Source: Bacillota bacterium (GTDB lineage: Bacteria > Bacillota > Limnochordia > Darwinibacteriales > DTU012). From it: DNA of 64,000 bases. Numbering within the stretch: the first letter of the stretch is position 1; every line of letters begins with the position of its first letter. This document shows positions 33,122 through 41,373 of the stretch, piece after piece. A program made the translations under genes and the position numbers. The notes below the pieces were generated by a model, which was given only the letters and a program-made list of their open reading frames with translations, was not told the origin of the DNA and did not search any database. Where the stretch lies: contig DURM01000064.1 of NCBI GenBank assembly GCA_012837335.1, positions 1 through 64,000 on the forward strand, read 5' to 3'.

Positions 33122-33304
33122 ATGGCAGTACCAAAGAGAAAGGTTTCGAAAAGAAGGGGTCGCAATCGCCGTGCCCACTGGAAGGTCAATCTTGTTAACA
33201 GCGTCGAATGTCCTCAATGTCATGAGCCCAGATTACCACATCGCGTATGCTCCAACTGCGGGTATTATAAAGGCCGTCAGGTTGTGGAAGTTAAAGCTGA
33301 GTAG
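33122..33304 (+). CDS. rpmF: 50S ribosomal protein L32
   Basis: 60 aa. MAVPKRKVSKRRGRNRRAH is the diagnostic N-terminus, and two CxxC pairs (CPQC, CSNC) form the zinc-binding version. Strong AGAGGAGG ribosome site. A terminator follows, separating it from fapR. Confidence 0.98.
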   Translation: MAVPKRKVSKRRGRNRRAHWKVNLVNSVECPQCHEPRLPHRVCSNCGYYKGRQVVEVKAE

Positions 33305-33314
33305 TTTTTAACAG

Positions 33315-33345
33315 TGATAGAGAGAAATCTCTATCATTTTTTTTT
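33315..33345 (+). terminator. Intrinsic terminator after rpmF
   Basis: Perfect 9-bp stem TGATAGAGA / TCTCTATCA with a GAAA loop and nine T. Confidence 0.92.
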
Positions 33346-33354
33346 GCCTTGGAC

Positions 33355-33383
33355 TTTACAAACATCCTCTTTTTGGATATACT
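33355..33383 (+). promoter_or_regulatory. Sigma-A promoter for the fapR-fab operon
   Basis: -35 TTTACA (33355-33360), 17-nt spacer, -10 TATACT (33378-33383). The predicted start near 33390 is immediately upstream of the FapR box. Confidence 0.82.
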
Positions 33384-33392
33384 GATACTTGC

Positions 33393-33410
33393 TTAGTACC
33401 AGGTATTATT
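33393..33410 (+). promoter_or_regulatory. FapR operator
   Basis: TTAGTACCAGGTATTATT matches the FapR box pattern (TTAGTACC followed by an imperfect inverted copy). It lies just downstream of the predicted start and upstream of the fapR ribosome site, so FapR should repress its own operon when malonyl-CoA is low. Confidence 0.85.
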
Positions 33411-33424
33411 AGGAGGTCATGATA

Positions 33425-33997
33425 ATGACATCCAATCGAGAACAGCGTCGCAGGCAGCTGCAGACTTTACTCAGCCAAGAACCATTTTTGACTGACCGCC
33501 AGATCGCAGAGCGGTTGGATGTCAGCGTTGCCACAGTCCGCTTGGATCGGATGGCTTTGGGAATTCCAGAGCTGAGGGAAAGAATCAAGACAGTAGCTAA
33601 GAAAAATTATTCCAAGGTGCGTGCCATGGAAGGGCACGAGGTGATCGGCGAGCTGATCGATCTCCACATCGGACAGCAGGCAATTTCGCTGTTGACTACG
33701 ACCCAAGATATGACATTTAAGCGCACTGATATTCTCAGGGGCCATTACTTGTTTGCCCAGGCAAATTCTCTGGCAGTAGCACTGGTGGATGCAGAAGTCG
33801 CTTTAACTGCAGCGGCGAAAATTAACTATCTGCATCCGGTTCGCAGCGGGGAGCGGGTTGTGGCAAAAGCGGAGTTGATAAAAAAACAGGGTTCTCGGCA
33901 CACTATAAGCGTTGACAGCCGGGTAAATCAGCGGGTTGTCTTTCGCGGTGAGTTTGAAATTGCTGCCTTGGACAATAAGGAGAGTGATTCCAATTAA
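33425..33997 (+). CDS. fapR: Fatty acid and phospholipid biosynthesis repressor FapR
   Basis: 190 aa. An N-terminal DeoR-type helix-turn-helix (about 20-45, LTDRQIAERLDVSVATVRLD) is joined to a hot-dog domain that binds malonyl-CoA. Malonyl-CoA releases the repressor. The ATG at 33425 has AGGAGGT 7 nt upstream; an ATG at 33419 is too close. A FapR box precedes the gene. Its stop overlaps the start region of plsX, giving the conserved fapR-plsX-fab order. Confidence 0.95.
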   Translation: MTSNREQRRRQLQTLLSQEPFLTDRQIAERLDVSVATVRLDRMALGIPELRERIKTVAKKNYSKVRAMEGHEVIGELIDLHIGQQAISLLTTTQDMTFKRTDILRGHYLFAQANSLAVALVDAEVALTAAAKINYLHPVRSGERVVAKAELIKKQGSRHTISVDSRVNQRVVFRGEFEIAALDNKESDSN

Positions 33998-34979
33998 GAT
34001 TGCGGTGGATGGATTTGGCGGAGATTATGCTCCCGAACAGATTGTGATGGGATGTCTTCAGGCAGCCAGCATGGATGGGATACCCATTCTGCTCACGGGG
34101 GATGAAAAAGTGCTGGCTCCAATGATCGCCGGCAAACCCGGCAGCGAGCTGATTGAGATCGTCCACGCTTCTGAACAGATCGGCATGGATGAGTCGCCGG
34201 TAGAAGCAGTGCGGACGAAAAAAGACGCATCCATCAATGTGGCTGCCCGCCTGGTGAAGCAGGGTGATGCGGTAGGAATGGTAAGCGCAGGCAACACAGG
34301 CGCCTGCATGGCAGCAGCTTTATTCGGTATCGGCAGAATCAAAGGGATTGAGCGTCCAGCAATTACTTCGCTGATGCCAACCGTGAAAGGTGTCTGCTTG
34401 ATGGTAGATGTGGGAGCCAATGTTGACTGCCGACCGAGCCAATTGGTGCAGTTTGCCCACATGGGCGCAATTTACGCCGAACGAGTATTAGGCAGAACAC
34501 GGCCGAAAGTGGGACTGCTCAATGTAGGGGAAGAGCCGTCCAAGGGCAATGAGGCCGCGCAAAAAACCTATGCAGAACTGATCGAAGATGGGAATATAAA
34601 TTTTATCGGTAATATTGAGGGCCGCGATATTCCCACCGGAGAAGTGGATGTTGTTGTCTGCGATGGATTTGTAGGCAATATCGTGCTGAAATTTGCAGAA
34701 GGACTGGGAACGGGACTGTTCAGCATGCTCAAAGATGAGCTGACCGCTTCCTTACCGCGCAAGCTGGCAGCTTTAGTTCTCAAACCCGGTTTTGCTAATA
34801 TCAAGAAGAAAATGGATTATACTGAGTACGGCGGAGCCCCACTCTTGGGTGTAAAAGGGGCTGTGATTGTCGCCCACGGCAGCTCCAATCAGAAAGCAAT
34901 CCGCAATGCCATCCGGGTGGCAAGAGAAGCTGCAGAAAACCAGGTAGTAGAAGCGATCGCTGAAAGGATGGGAAGGTGA
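33993..34979 (+). CDS. plsX: Phosphate acyltransferase PlsX
   Basis: Converts acyl-ACP to acyl-phosphate, the first step of phospholipid synthesis in most Gram-positives; acyl-phosphate is also the product of FakAB. About 328 aa. The N-terminus KIAVDGFGGDYAP matches the family MRIAVDAMGGDHAP, and GNTGA and GNIEGRD are further conserved pieces. The start is odd: homologous proteins begin at the codon ATT (33993), which has AAGGAG 10 nt upstream. The only standard start nearby, GTG 33984, is 1 nt from that site. I annotate from the ATT; if GTG is used the protein gains three residues. Confidence 0.93.
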   Translation: MKIAVDGFGGDYAPEQIVMGCLQAASMDGIPILLTGDEKVLAPMIAGKPGSELIEIVHASEQIGMDESPVEAVRTKKDASINVAARLVKQGDAVGMVSAGNTGACMAAALFGIGRIKGIERPAITSLMPTVKGVCLMVDVGANVDCRPSQLVQFAHMGAIYAERVLGRTRPKVGLLNVGEEPSKGNEAAQKTYAELIEDGNINFIGNIEGRDIPTGEVDVVVCDGFVGNIVLKFAEGLGTGLFSMLKDELTASLPRKLAALVLKPGFANIKKKMDYTEYGGAPLLGVKGAVIVAHGSSNQKAIRNAIRVAREAAENQVVEAIAERMGR

Positions 34980-34984
34980 CACAA

Positions 34985-35929
34985 GTGCGTCCGGATGTCG
35001 GCATCTATGGTTTGGGCAGGGCAGTACCCAAGCGCATCTTAACGAATCAAGATTTGGAAGCAATGGTTGATACCAGTGATGAATGGATTACTACCCGCAC
35101 CGGAATAAAACAGCGCTGCATTGCCGATCCGGAGATTGCCGCTTCAGATTTAGGCTGGGAAGCCGCGGTGCAGGCGCTCCAGGCAGCTGAAGTTGCTCCT
35201 GATGAGCTTGACCTGATTATTGTGGCAACTACAACACCGGATATGGCTTTTCCATCGACCGCCTGCTTAATCCAGGAGCGCCTCAAGGCGAAACGGGCCG
35301 CCGCTTTCGATCTGGCAGCAGCCTGTTCGGGATTTGTCTATGGATTAGAAATAGGACGCTCAATGGTTAAAGCAGGGTATCAAAAAGTGCTGGTCATCGG
35401 GGTAGATCTCCTCAGCCGCTTGCTTGATTACACCGATCGTTCCACCTGTGTGCTGTTTGGCGACGGAGCGGGGGCCGCTGTTTTAGGTCCCACATCAGCG
35501 GGGTACGGTATTTTAGCTTCTGAAATCGGAGCTGATGGTTCTGGTGCCAAAATGCTCCATGTTGATGAATACGTGAAAATGTCCGGCCGAGAAGTTTTCA
35601 AGTTTGCTGTTAAAGTGATTGTCGATTCCACTAAGCGGGTTGCGAAGCAGGCCGCCATCGATATCTCTGATATCAGCTGGTTTGTGCCTCATCAGGCAAA
35701 TATCCGGATTATTAACGCTGCAGCAGAGCGCTTGCACATTGATTCGGAACGAATCTTTGTCAATGTGGATAGATACGGCAACACATCAGCTGCCAGCATA
35801 CCCATTGCCCTGACAGAACTTGCTGAGTCAGGCAGGCTGCGGAACGGAGATTTAGTGTTATTGGTTGGATTTGGCGCAGGATTAACCTGGGGTTCAACAA
35901 TCCTGCGGTGGGGAGGATTAATTACATGA
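34985..35929 (+). CDS. fabH: Beta-ketoacyl-ACP synthase III
   Basis: Condenses acyl-CoA with malonyl-ACP to start fatty acid synthesis. 314 aa. Catalytic Cys114 in AAACSGF, His in PHQANIRI and Asn in YGNTSAAS are present. The GTG at 34985 has AAGGTG about 7 nt upstream. Part of the FapR-controlled operon; the stop overlaps the fabD start by 4 bp. Confidence 0.96.
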   Translation: MRPDVGIYGLGRAVPKRILTNQDLEAMVDTSDEWITTRTGIKQRCIADPEIAASDLGWEAAVQALQAAEVAPDELDLIIVATTTPDMAFPSTACLIQERLKAKRAAAFDLAAACSGFVYGLEIGRSMVKAGYQKVLVIGVDLLSRLLDYTDRSTCVLFGDGAGAAVLGPTSAGYGILASEIGADGSGAKMLHVDEYVKMSGREVFKFAVKVIVDSTKRVAKQAAIDISDISWFVPHQANIRIINAAAERLHIDSERIFVNVDRYGNTSAASIPIALTELAESGRLRNGDLVLLVGFGAGLTWGSTILRWGGLIT

Positions 35930-36795
35930 TTGCTTGCGCATTCCCCGGCCAGGGGGTACAAAAAGTCGGTATGGTCTCGGATCTGTATGCGTCCCAGCGC
36001 CGTTATTTCGAAACAGCCAGTGAAATATTAGGCTATGATCTTTTGCAGCTGTGCCAAGAAGGTCCACAGGAAAAGCTGTCCAGCACCCAGTTTGCACAGC
36101 CGGCAGTAATGGTAGCCTGCATTGCTTCCTGGTCAGAATATATTATGACGGCAACTCCTTCAATCTTACTCGGCCACAGCCTCGGGCTGGTCACAGCGTT
36201 TATTGCTGCCGGGGCGGTAGAGTTCAGTGATGGGGTAAGAATTGTCGCGAGAAGAGGAGAGCTGATGCATGATGCTCCAGTTCCGGGGCAGATGACAGCG
36301 ATTCTCGGTTTAGAACTGGATGCTGTCCAAGAAATTGTGGAAGAAGCTGGAAGTAGGGGTACCGTTGCTGTCGCCAACTACAACTGTCCAGGCCAGTTTG
36401 TGCTGAGCGGTGAAACAGGGGCGGTTGAGTACGCGGGCGAACTAGCCCTGAAAAAGGGAGCTAAGCGGGCAGTTAAACTCGATGTCAGCGGACCTTTTCA
36501 TTCCAGCTTGATGCAGGGACCGGCTGAGCACTTCGAAAGATTCTTAGAGCAGTTTAGATTTGCTGATCCGAAATATCCGGTGATAAGTAATATTAACAGC
36601 CGCTTGATTACTAGCGCGGAACAGGTTAAAATGGAACTGGTTGCTCAGCTTACTAACCCAGTAGACTGGATCGGCAATATTCAAGCTTTAGAACAGCTGG
36701 GGGGAACTCAGCTGGTAGAGATAGGTCCGGGCAGTGTGCTTACCGGTTTAACTAAGAGGATTACTAAAAATCTGGAACTGATCTCGTTTGCCTAG
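35926..36795 (+). CDS. fabD: Malonyl-CoA:ACP transacylase
   Basis: Loads malonyl groups onto acyl carrier protein. 289 aa. FPGQG at the N-terminus, nucleophile Ser85 in GHSLG, and the catalytic His in SGPFHSSLM are all visible. The ATG at 35926 has GGGGAGG 9 nt upstream and overlaps the end of fabH. Confidence 0.97.
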   Translation: MIACAFPGQGVQKVGMVSDLYASQRRYFETASEILGYDLLQLCQEGPQEKLSSTQFAQPAVMVACIASWSEYIMTATPSILLGHSLGLVTAFIAAGAVEFSDGVRIVARRGELMHDAPVPGQMTAILGLELDAVQEIVEEAGSRGTVAVANYNCPGQFVLSGETGAVEYAGELALKKGAKRAVKLDVSGPFHSSLMQGPAEHFERFLEQFRFADPKYPVISNINSRLITSAEQVKMELVAQLTNPVDWIGNIQALEQLGGTQLVEIGPGSVLTGLTKRITKNLELISFA

Positions 36796-36806
36796 GAGTG
36801 GTAAAG

Positions 36807-37529
36807 ATGAGCGAAACTAAAAAAACCGCAATTGTTACCGGTGCAACCCGAGGGATTGGCAGAGCCATTGCCTTTAAGCTTTTGGAAGCGGGTATGAATG
36901 TTGCTGTGTGCGGACGCAGTGAGGCCCAGCTTGCTGAGTTTGATCATCCGCAGGTTCTTCCGGTTAAAGCCGATATCAGCTCAGTAGAAGATGTTAACAA
37001 TTTGGTTAAGCAGACGCTGGAGCATTTTGGCAGAATTGATGTGCTGATCAATAATGCCGGAATTACCAGGGACGGCCTTTTGATGCGGATGAGCGATGAG
37101 GATTGGGATGATGTAATCCAAGTGAATCTCTCCGGCACGTTTTATCTGTGCCGGGCAGTGATCCGCCATATGCTCAAGCAGCGGTCCGGACGAATTGTCA
37201 ACATCTCATCAATTGTAGGTGTTGCCGGCAATCCCGGTCAGGCCAATTACGCTGCTGCTAAGGCTGGTATCATTGGATTGACTAAATCTTTGGCTAAAGA
37301 AGTTGCCTCAAGGCAGATACTAGTAAATGCTGTCGCTCCTGGGTATATTGATACTGAAATGACCCGTGTGTTAAGCGACAAGCAGAAAGAAGAAGTCACC
37401 AGGCTGATACCCCTGGGTAGAGTCGGTGATGTGTCAGATGTTGCGGAATTAGTATATTTTTTAGTTTCTGATGCTAACCAATACATTACAGGTCAAGTCA
37501 TCCATGTTGATGGCGGCCTAGTAATATAA
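36807..37529 (+). CDS. fabG: 3-oxoacyl-ACP reductase
   Basis: NADPH-dependent reduction of beta-ketoacyl-ACP. 240 aa short-chain dehydrogenase. TGATRGIG cofactor loop, NNAG, catalytic Ser in NISSI and Tyr148-x3-Lys in YAAAK are present. The ATG at 36807 has AGGAG 8 nt upstream. Lies between fabD and acpP. Confidence 0.97.
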   Translation: MSETKKTAIVTGATRGIGRAIAFKLLEAGMNVAVCGRSEAQLAEFDHPQVLPVKADISSVEDVNNLVKQTLEHFGRIDVLINNAGITRDGLLMRMSDEDWDDVIQVNLSGTFYLCRAVIRHMLKQRSGRIVNISSIVGVAGNPGQANYAAAKAGIIGLTKSLAKEVASRQILVNAVAPGYIDTEMTRVLSDKQKEEVTRLIPLGRVGDVSDVAELVYFLVSDANQYITGQVIHVDGGLVI

Positions 37530-37555
37530 ACAGTGTTTATGAGGAGGTGACTGGA

Positions 37556-37789
37556 ATGGAAATTTTCGATCGCGTAAGAGATATCCTGGTTGAACAGCTT
37601 GGTGTTAAACCTGAGGATGTTACCATGGATGCGTCTTTTCAAGATGACTTAGGCGCTGACTCTTTGGATGTTGTTGAGCTGGTTATGGCCTTTGAAGAGG
37701 AATTCGACCTCAGCATTCCGGATGAGGATGCAGTTAGCATCAGTACTGTAGCGGATGCTGTGGAGTATATAAAAGCTCAAGTTAATTAA
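37556..37789 (+). CDS. acpP: Acyl carrier protein
   Basis: 77 aa acidic protein. Ser36 in GADSLD is the 4'-phosphopantetheine attachment site; CoaD, encoded earlier in the window, makes the precursor of that group. Strong GAGGAGGTGA ribosome site 5 nt upstream of the ATG. A terminator after it partly separates acpP from fabF, allowing higher acpP expression. Confidence 0.98.
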   Translation: MEIFDRVRDILVEQLGVKPEDVTMDASFQDDLGADSLDVVELVMAFEEEFDLSIPDEDAVSISTVADAVEYIKAQVN

Positions 37790-37804
37790 TTTCAAACTGA
37801 TTTT

Positions 37805-37837
37805 TGAGACCCCTAGTTAAGCTAGGGTCTCATTTTT
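37805..37837 (+). terminator. Intrinsic terminator after acpP
   Basis: Stem TGAGACCCcTAG / CTAGGGTCTCA with TTAAG loop and one bulge, then TTTTT. fabF starts 20 bp later, probably served by partial readthrough. Confidence 0.82.
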
Positions 37838-37856
37838 CATATAGTGAGGTGGAAGT

Positions 37857-39095
37857 ATGACTCGCAGAGTTGTTGTCACCGGAATCGGAGTGATCTCGCC
37901 TTTGGGTCCAAAGGATGCCCTTTGGGACAATCTCATTAACGGCGTCAGCGGTGTAGGCCGAATCACACATTTTGACGCCTCAGAGTATCCGGTCCAGATA
38001 GCTGCTGAAGTAAAAGACTTTGACCCTAGTGAATACATGGATTACAAAGCGGCTCGCCGCATGGATCTGTTCTGCCAGTACGCAGTAGCAGCAGCAGTGC
38101 AGAGCCTGGCGGATGCAGACTTGGAGATAACAGAGCAGAACGCCCATCGAATCGGAGTTCTGATTGGGTCGGGAATCGGTGGAATTAATACTATTGAAAA
38201 CCAACTGCATGTCTTAAAAGAAAAGGGCGTTGGCCGGGTCAGTCCGTTTCTGGTGCCAATGCTGATTCCCGATATGGCAAGCGGTCAGACAGCAATCATT
38301 ACCGGCGCTAAGGGGCCGAACTCCTGCACTGTCACTGCCTGCGCATCCGGAACCCATTCCATCGGCGATGCCTTTCGGATTATTGAGCGGGGCAACGCAG
38401 ATGTGATGCTGGCAGGAGGAGCTGAAGCTGGAATTACCCCTCTGGCCATGGCCGGATTTATCGCTGCTAGAGCCCTGTCCAGCCGCAACGATGATCCGGA
38501 GAGCGCAAGCCGGCCGTTTGATTTAAACCGCGATGGATTTGTGATGGGCGAAGGCGCAAGTGTGCTGGTATTAGAAGAATTAGAGCACGCCAAGGCTCGA
38601 GGAGCGCGGATTTATTGCGAACTTGTCGGTTACGGCGCGAGTGGTGATGCATATCATATTACTTCGCCGGCTCCGGAGCATGAAGGTGCCCAGCGGGCTA
38701 TGAAGGAAGCGCTGGCAGATGCGGGTCTTTCTCCTGAGGATGTCAGCTACATCAACGCCCACGGCACCAGCACTAAATATAACGACTACTATGAAACTGC
38801 GGCAATTAAGCGGGTTTTTGGAGAGAGGGCAAAAGAGATTCCCGTCAGCTCTACCAAATCCCTGACCGGGCATCTGCTCGGAGCTTCAGGCGCCTTAGAA
38901 GCAGCGATCTGCGCTCTGGCGCTGACCCATCAGCTTATTCCGGGCACCTACAACTATCAAGAGCCGGATCCGGACTGTGATTTAGATTATGTCCCGAACC
39001 AGGCGCGGGAAGCCAGCATTGAGATAGCGATGAGCAACTCCTTTGGTTTTGGCGGACATAATGCAGTACTAATTATGAAACGGTGGGTTGATTAG
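37857..39095 (+). CDS. fabF: Beta-ketoacyl-ACP synthase II
   Basis: Elongating condensing enzyme of fatty acid synthesis. 412 aa. Catalytic Cys162 in TACASGT and the two His in NAHGTST and [12 protein letters not shown] are intact. GAGGTGG ribosome site upstream. rnc starts directly after the stop codon. No enoyl-ACP reductase (fabI/fabK) is in this cluster. Confidence 0.97.
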   Translation: MTRRVVVTGIGVISPLGPKDALWDNLINGVSGVGRITHFDASEYPVQIAAEVKDFDPSEYMDYKAARRMDLFCQYAVAAAVQSLADADLEITEQNAHRIGVLIGSGIGGINTIENQLHVLKEKGVGRVSPFLVPMLIPDMASGQTAIITGAKGPNSCTVTACASGTHSIGDAFRIIERGNADVMLAGGAEAGITPLAMAGFIAARALSSRNDDPESASRPFDLNRDGFVMGEGASVLVLEELEHAKARGARIYCELVGYGASGDAYHITSPAPEHEGAQRAMKEALADAGLSPEDVSYINAHGTSTKYNDYYETAAIKRVFGERAKEIPVSSTKSLTGHLLGASGALEAAICALALTHQLIPGTYNYQEPDPDCDLDYVPNQAREASIEIAMSNSFGFGGHNAVLIMKRWVD

Positions 39096-39785
39096 ATGCG
39101 CGGTGAGCAGAAGTTATCTGAGTTAGAGCAGAAGTTGAAGTATAGATTTAGAAATAGGGAGCTTTTAGAGCTGGCCTTAACCCATAAATCTTATAAGGGA
39201 TCAGACAGGGGCAATAATGAGCGTCTTGAGTTTTTGGGAGATGCAGTGCTGCAGATTGTGGTCAGCGAATACCTGTATAAAGAATATCCGGATCTGGCTG
39301 AAGGTAAGCTTGCAAAACTGCGGGCAGTTTTAGTCAGTCAGCCGACTTTGGCTGAGCATGCTCGGGAGCTGGGTTTAAACAGGTACCTTAAGGTGGGGAA
39401 GGGCGAAGTAAGGTCTGGAGCGCGCGAGCGCGATTCGCTGCTCTGCGATGTGTACGAAGCAGTAATTGGTGCTGTTTACTTGGATTCTGGATCAGACCTG
39501 GAAACAATGAGGCCGATTATCCTCAGCCATCTTCCGGAATTGGACAAGTCGCAGCTGCCAATTATTGATGCTAAGAGCACACTTCAGGAGCATCTCCAGC
39601 AGACCAGCCAGGTTTTACCCACCTATCATTTGGCAGAAGAGCATGGTCCGGATCATGATAAGAAATTTGTAATCGAGGTCTTATTTAAGAACAAGGTTTT
39701 AGGCAGAGGAGTAGGCAATACAAAAAAAGAAGCTGCTCAAAACGCAGCTCGCGAAGCATTGATGAAATTAGAACTTCAGGACTGA
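39096..39785 (+). CDS. rnc: Ribonuclease III
   Basis: Double-strand-specific endonuclease for rRNA and mRNA processing. 229 aa. The catalytic domain has NERLEFLGDAVL and a DSLLCDVYEAVIGAVYLD second acidic motif; a double-stranded RNA-binding domain occupies about 155-225. The order acpP-fabF-rnc-smc-ftsY is usual; here two genes are inserted between rnc and smc. The 3' end overlaps the convergent S24-like gene by 10 bp. Confidence 0.96.
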   Translation: MRGEQKLSELEQKLKYRFRNRELLELALTHKSYKGSDRGNNERLEFLGDAVLQIVVSEYLYKEYPDLAEGKLAKLRAVLVSQPTLAEHARELGLNRYLKVGKGEVRSGARERDSLLCDVYEAVIGAVYLDSGSDLETMRPIILSHLPELDKSQLPIIDAKSTLQEHLQQTSQVLPTYHLAEEHGPDHDKKFVIEVLFKNKVLGRGVGNTKKEAAQNAAREALMKLELQD

Positions 39786-40357
39786 GGGTAGTTCCGCCAC
39801 TGCTGAATTATCCCGCCGATAATGTCAAAATCCTTGCGGCAGAGCGGCTCAAGCGAGTTGATGTCAATCAGGTTTTTCTGATCATCGCAGCGGGCGATGA
39901 AGTGCGAACGGCCCTTTTTCAAAAGTACCCATCCTGCTTGGGAAGGCTCTGCTTCCGAGTTGACAATTATCATGTCGCCTTTTAAATACCAGGGTGCAAA
40001 GTCGTTAGATTCAACCGTCACTGCAAATAAGCCCCGGGGATTGGGCGTGTCGTAAAACAGATAAACCCAGTTATGGGTATTATCTGTTTTTTTTGGGTTC
40101 CACTGTTTAACTGGAATTTTAATTAAGAACTTAGTCTCACCATTTTGAATGACGCCGAGACCCTCTAAGGTTTCGGCTTGATCCTTTAAAATGGCCTGTT
40201 TAAAATCACCGATTCCCTGAAAATTAGCTTTGCCCAACCAGTAATAAACCGATTTATTATCAGCGAATTTAAGACGATCAGCTATTTCCCTAACAGTGAT
40301 ATTTGGATTTTCCCGAACCAAGTATGCCATGTATGCCAAGGTTTCATTAAGCTGCAA
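39776..40357 (-). CDS. LexA/S24-like regulator lacking peptidase catalytic residues
   Basis: 193 aa. The N-terminal winged helix (about 1-60, with ITVREIADRLKF) is LexA-like; the C-terminal half has the S24 fold signature FAPWYLKGDMIIVN. Where LexA has Ser in SM and Lys in VKRL, this protein shows Asn/Asp and Ala (SHFIARC), so self-cleavage seems lost; that comparison is from memory. A TTG at 40357 is preferred because GGTGGGA lies 6 nt upstream. It may be a repressor that responds to something other than RecA. An inverted repeat ATATCCA / TGGATAT (40381-40446) lies in the divergent gap. Confidence 0.65.
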   Translation of the reverse strand: MQLNETLAYMAYLVRENPNITVREIADRLKFADNKSVYYWLGKANFQGIGDFKQAILKDQAETLEGLGVIQNGETKFLIKIPVKQWNPKKTDNTHNWVYLFYDTPNPRGLFAVTVESNDFAPWYLKGDMIIVNSEAEPSQAGWVLLKKGRSHFIARCDDQKNLIDINSLEPLCRKDFDIIGGIIQQWRNYPQS

Positions 40358-40596
40358 GCTGATTCCCACCCATCTTAGAAATATCCACGAATATACTGTT
40401 AGTTTATAATCCCGGCTCGGAAAACCTTTACACAATACATGGATATATCTGCGGTTTTGGCAAATTAGAGGCGGTTTTATCCATGGCTTATGGTTCGATT
40501 TAGGGGGAAATCTTAGTCTAAAAAGCATATCGCCTGTTTTTCCTCATATAGATAGTAGTGGAAAGACATGCCATTACAGTCTGGGGAGGAACATGA

Positions 40597-41298
40597 ATGG
40601 CTGAGACTTCTCGTTCTGAAGCTAATCAAAAGAAGGATTACCAGCTGATCACCCGCATTCGCGTAGGGGATGAGCATGCAAAGGAAGAGCTGGTGCTCAA
40701 GTATGTGCCGATGGTTAAGCATATCGTTCGCAATTACTATGCTAGTTTTCTGGATTTCGATGATTTAATGCAGGAAGGTATTATCGGGCTGTTGAATGCT
40801 ATAGAGGAATATAAACCGGAGCAGTACAATGTCAAATTCAGCTCTTTTGCCTACATCTGCATTATCCGTAAGATTTACAATGTAATTAAGCAGACGACCG
40901 GCAATAAACACAAAGCGTTAAATGATGCCCTTTCTCTCCAATCCCAACTCGGCATCGATGATAACCGGATCATGCAGGATTTGGTGATTAATCAAAACTC
41001 CACAGTCGATCCCCAGCAGCTGATCGAAGACAAGATTATCAATCAGCACTTAGATCAACTGTTAAGCAATCATCTGTCACTGCTGGAGTACTCGGTAATT
41101 ATGATGCTGCTCAAAGGATACACCTGCGGTGAAATTGAAAACGAGATCGGTGTTGGGTCAAAAGTCGTGGATAACGCCCGCACCAGAGTAAAAGCTAAGC
41201 TGCGGCGGCTAATTCGAGAGTATGGTTCGCTGTTAAGTCCGAGGGTGCCGACCACTGTGCGCAAAAGAGAGGATCTGTACTTAAAACTGGGGGGCTGA
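40597..41298 (+). CDS. SigH-like sigma-70 family factor
   Basis: 233 aa. Region 2 contains LDFDDLMQEGIIGLLNAIEEY and SSFAYICIIRKI; region 4 contains YTCGEIENEIGVGSKVVDNA, a helix-turn-helix. The spacing and the KHKALNDALSL segment resemble sporulation sigma factor SigH more than other group 3 sigmas. It may be SigH itself or a paralogue; SigH usually sits near rlmB and the rpoB region, not before smc. The ATG at 40597 has GGGGAGGA 5 nt upstream. A spo0A promoter of sigma-H type occurs in this window. Confidence 0.82.
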   Translation: MAETSRSEANQKKDYQLITRIRVGDEHAKEELVLKYVPMVKHIVRNYYASFLDFDDLMQEGIIGLLNAIEEYKPEQYNVKFSSFAYICIIRKIYNVIKQTTGNKHKALNDALSLQSQLGIDDNRIMQDLVINQNSTVDPQQLIEDKIINQHLDQLLSNHLSLLEYSVIMMLLKGYTCGEIENEIGVGSKVVDNARTRVKAKLRRLIREYGSLLSPRVPTTVRKREDLYLKLGG

Positions 41299-41315
41299 TT
41301 CCTCCAGTTTTATCA
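41283..41315 (+). terminator. Terminator at the end of the sigma factor gene
   Basis: Stem AAAACTGG(GG) / (CC)TCCAGTTTT around the stop codon, then TTTTAT. It overlaps the last codons. Confidence 0.68.
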
Positions 41316-41331
41316 AATTATGAGCTTTTTA

Positions 41332-41340
41332 TGATACAAT
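41332..41340 (+). promoter_or_regulatory. Probable extended -10 promoter for smc
   Basis: TGATACAAT is an extended -10 (TGn plus TACAAT), 34 bp before the smc ATG. No good -35 is visible. Confidence 0.5.
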
Positions 41341-41373
41341 ACTTACAGTACTACTACCGCCCTGGAGGTCATT

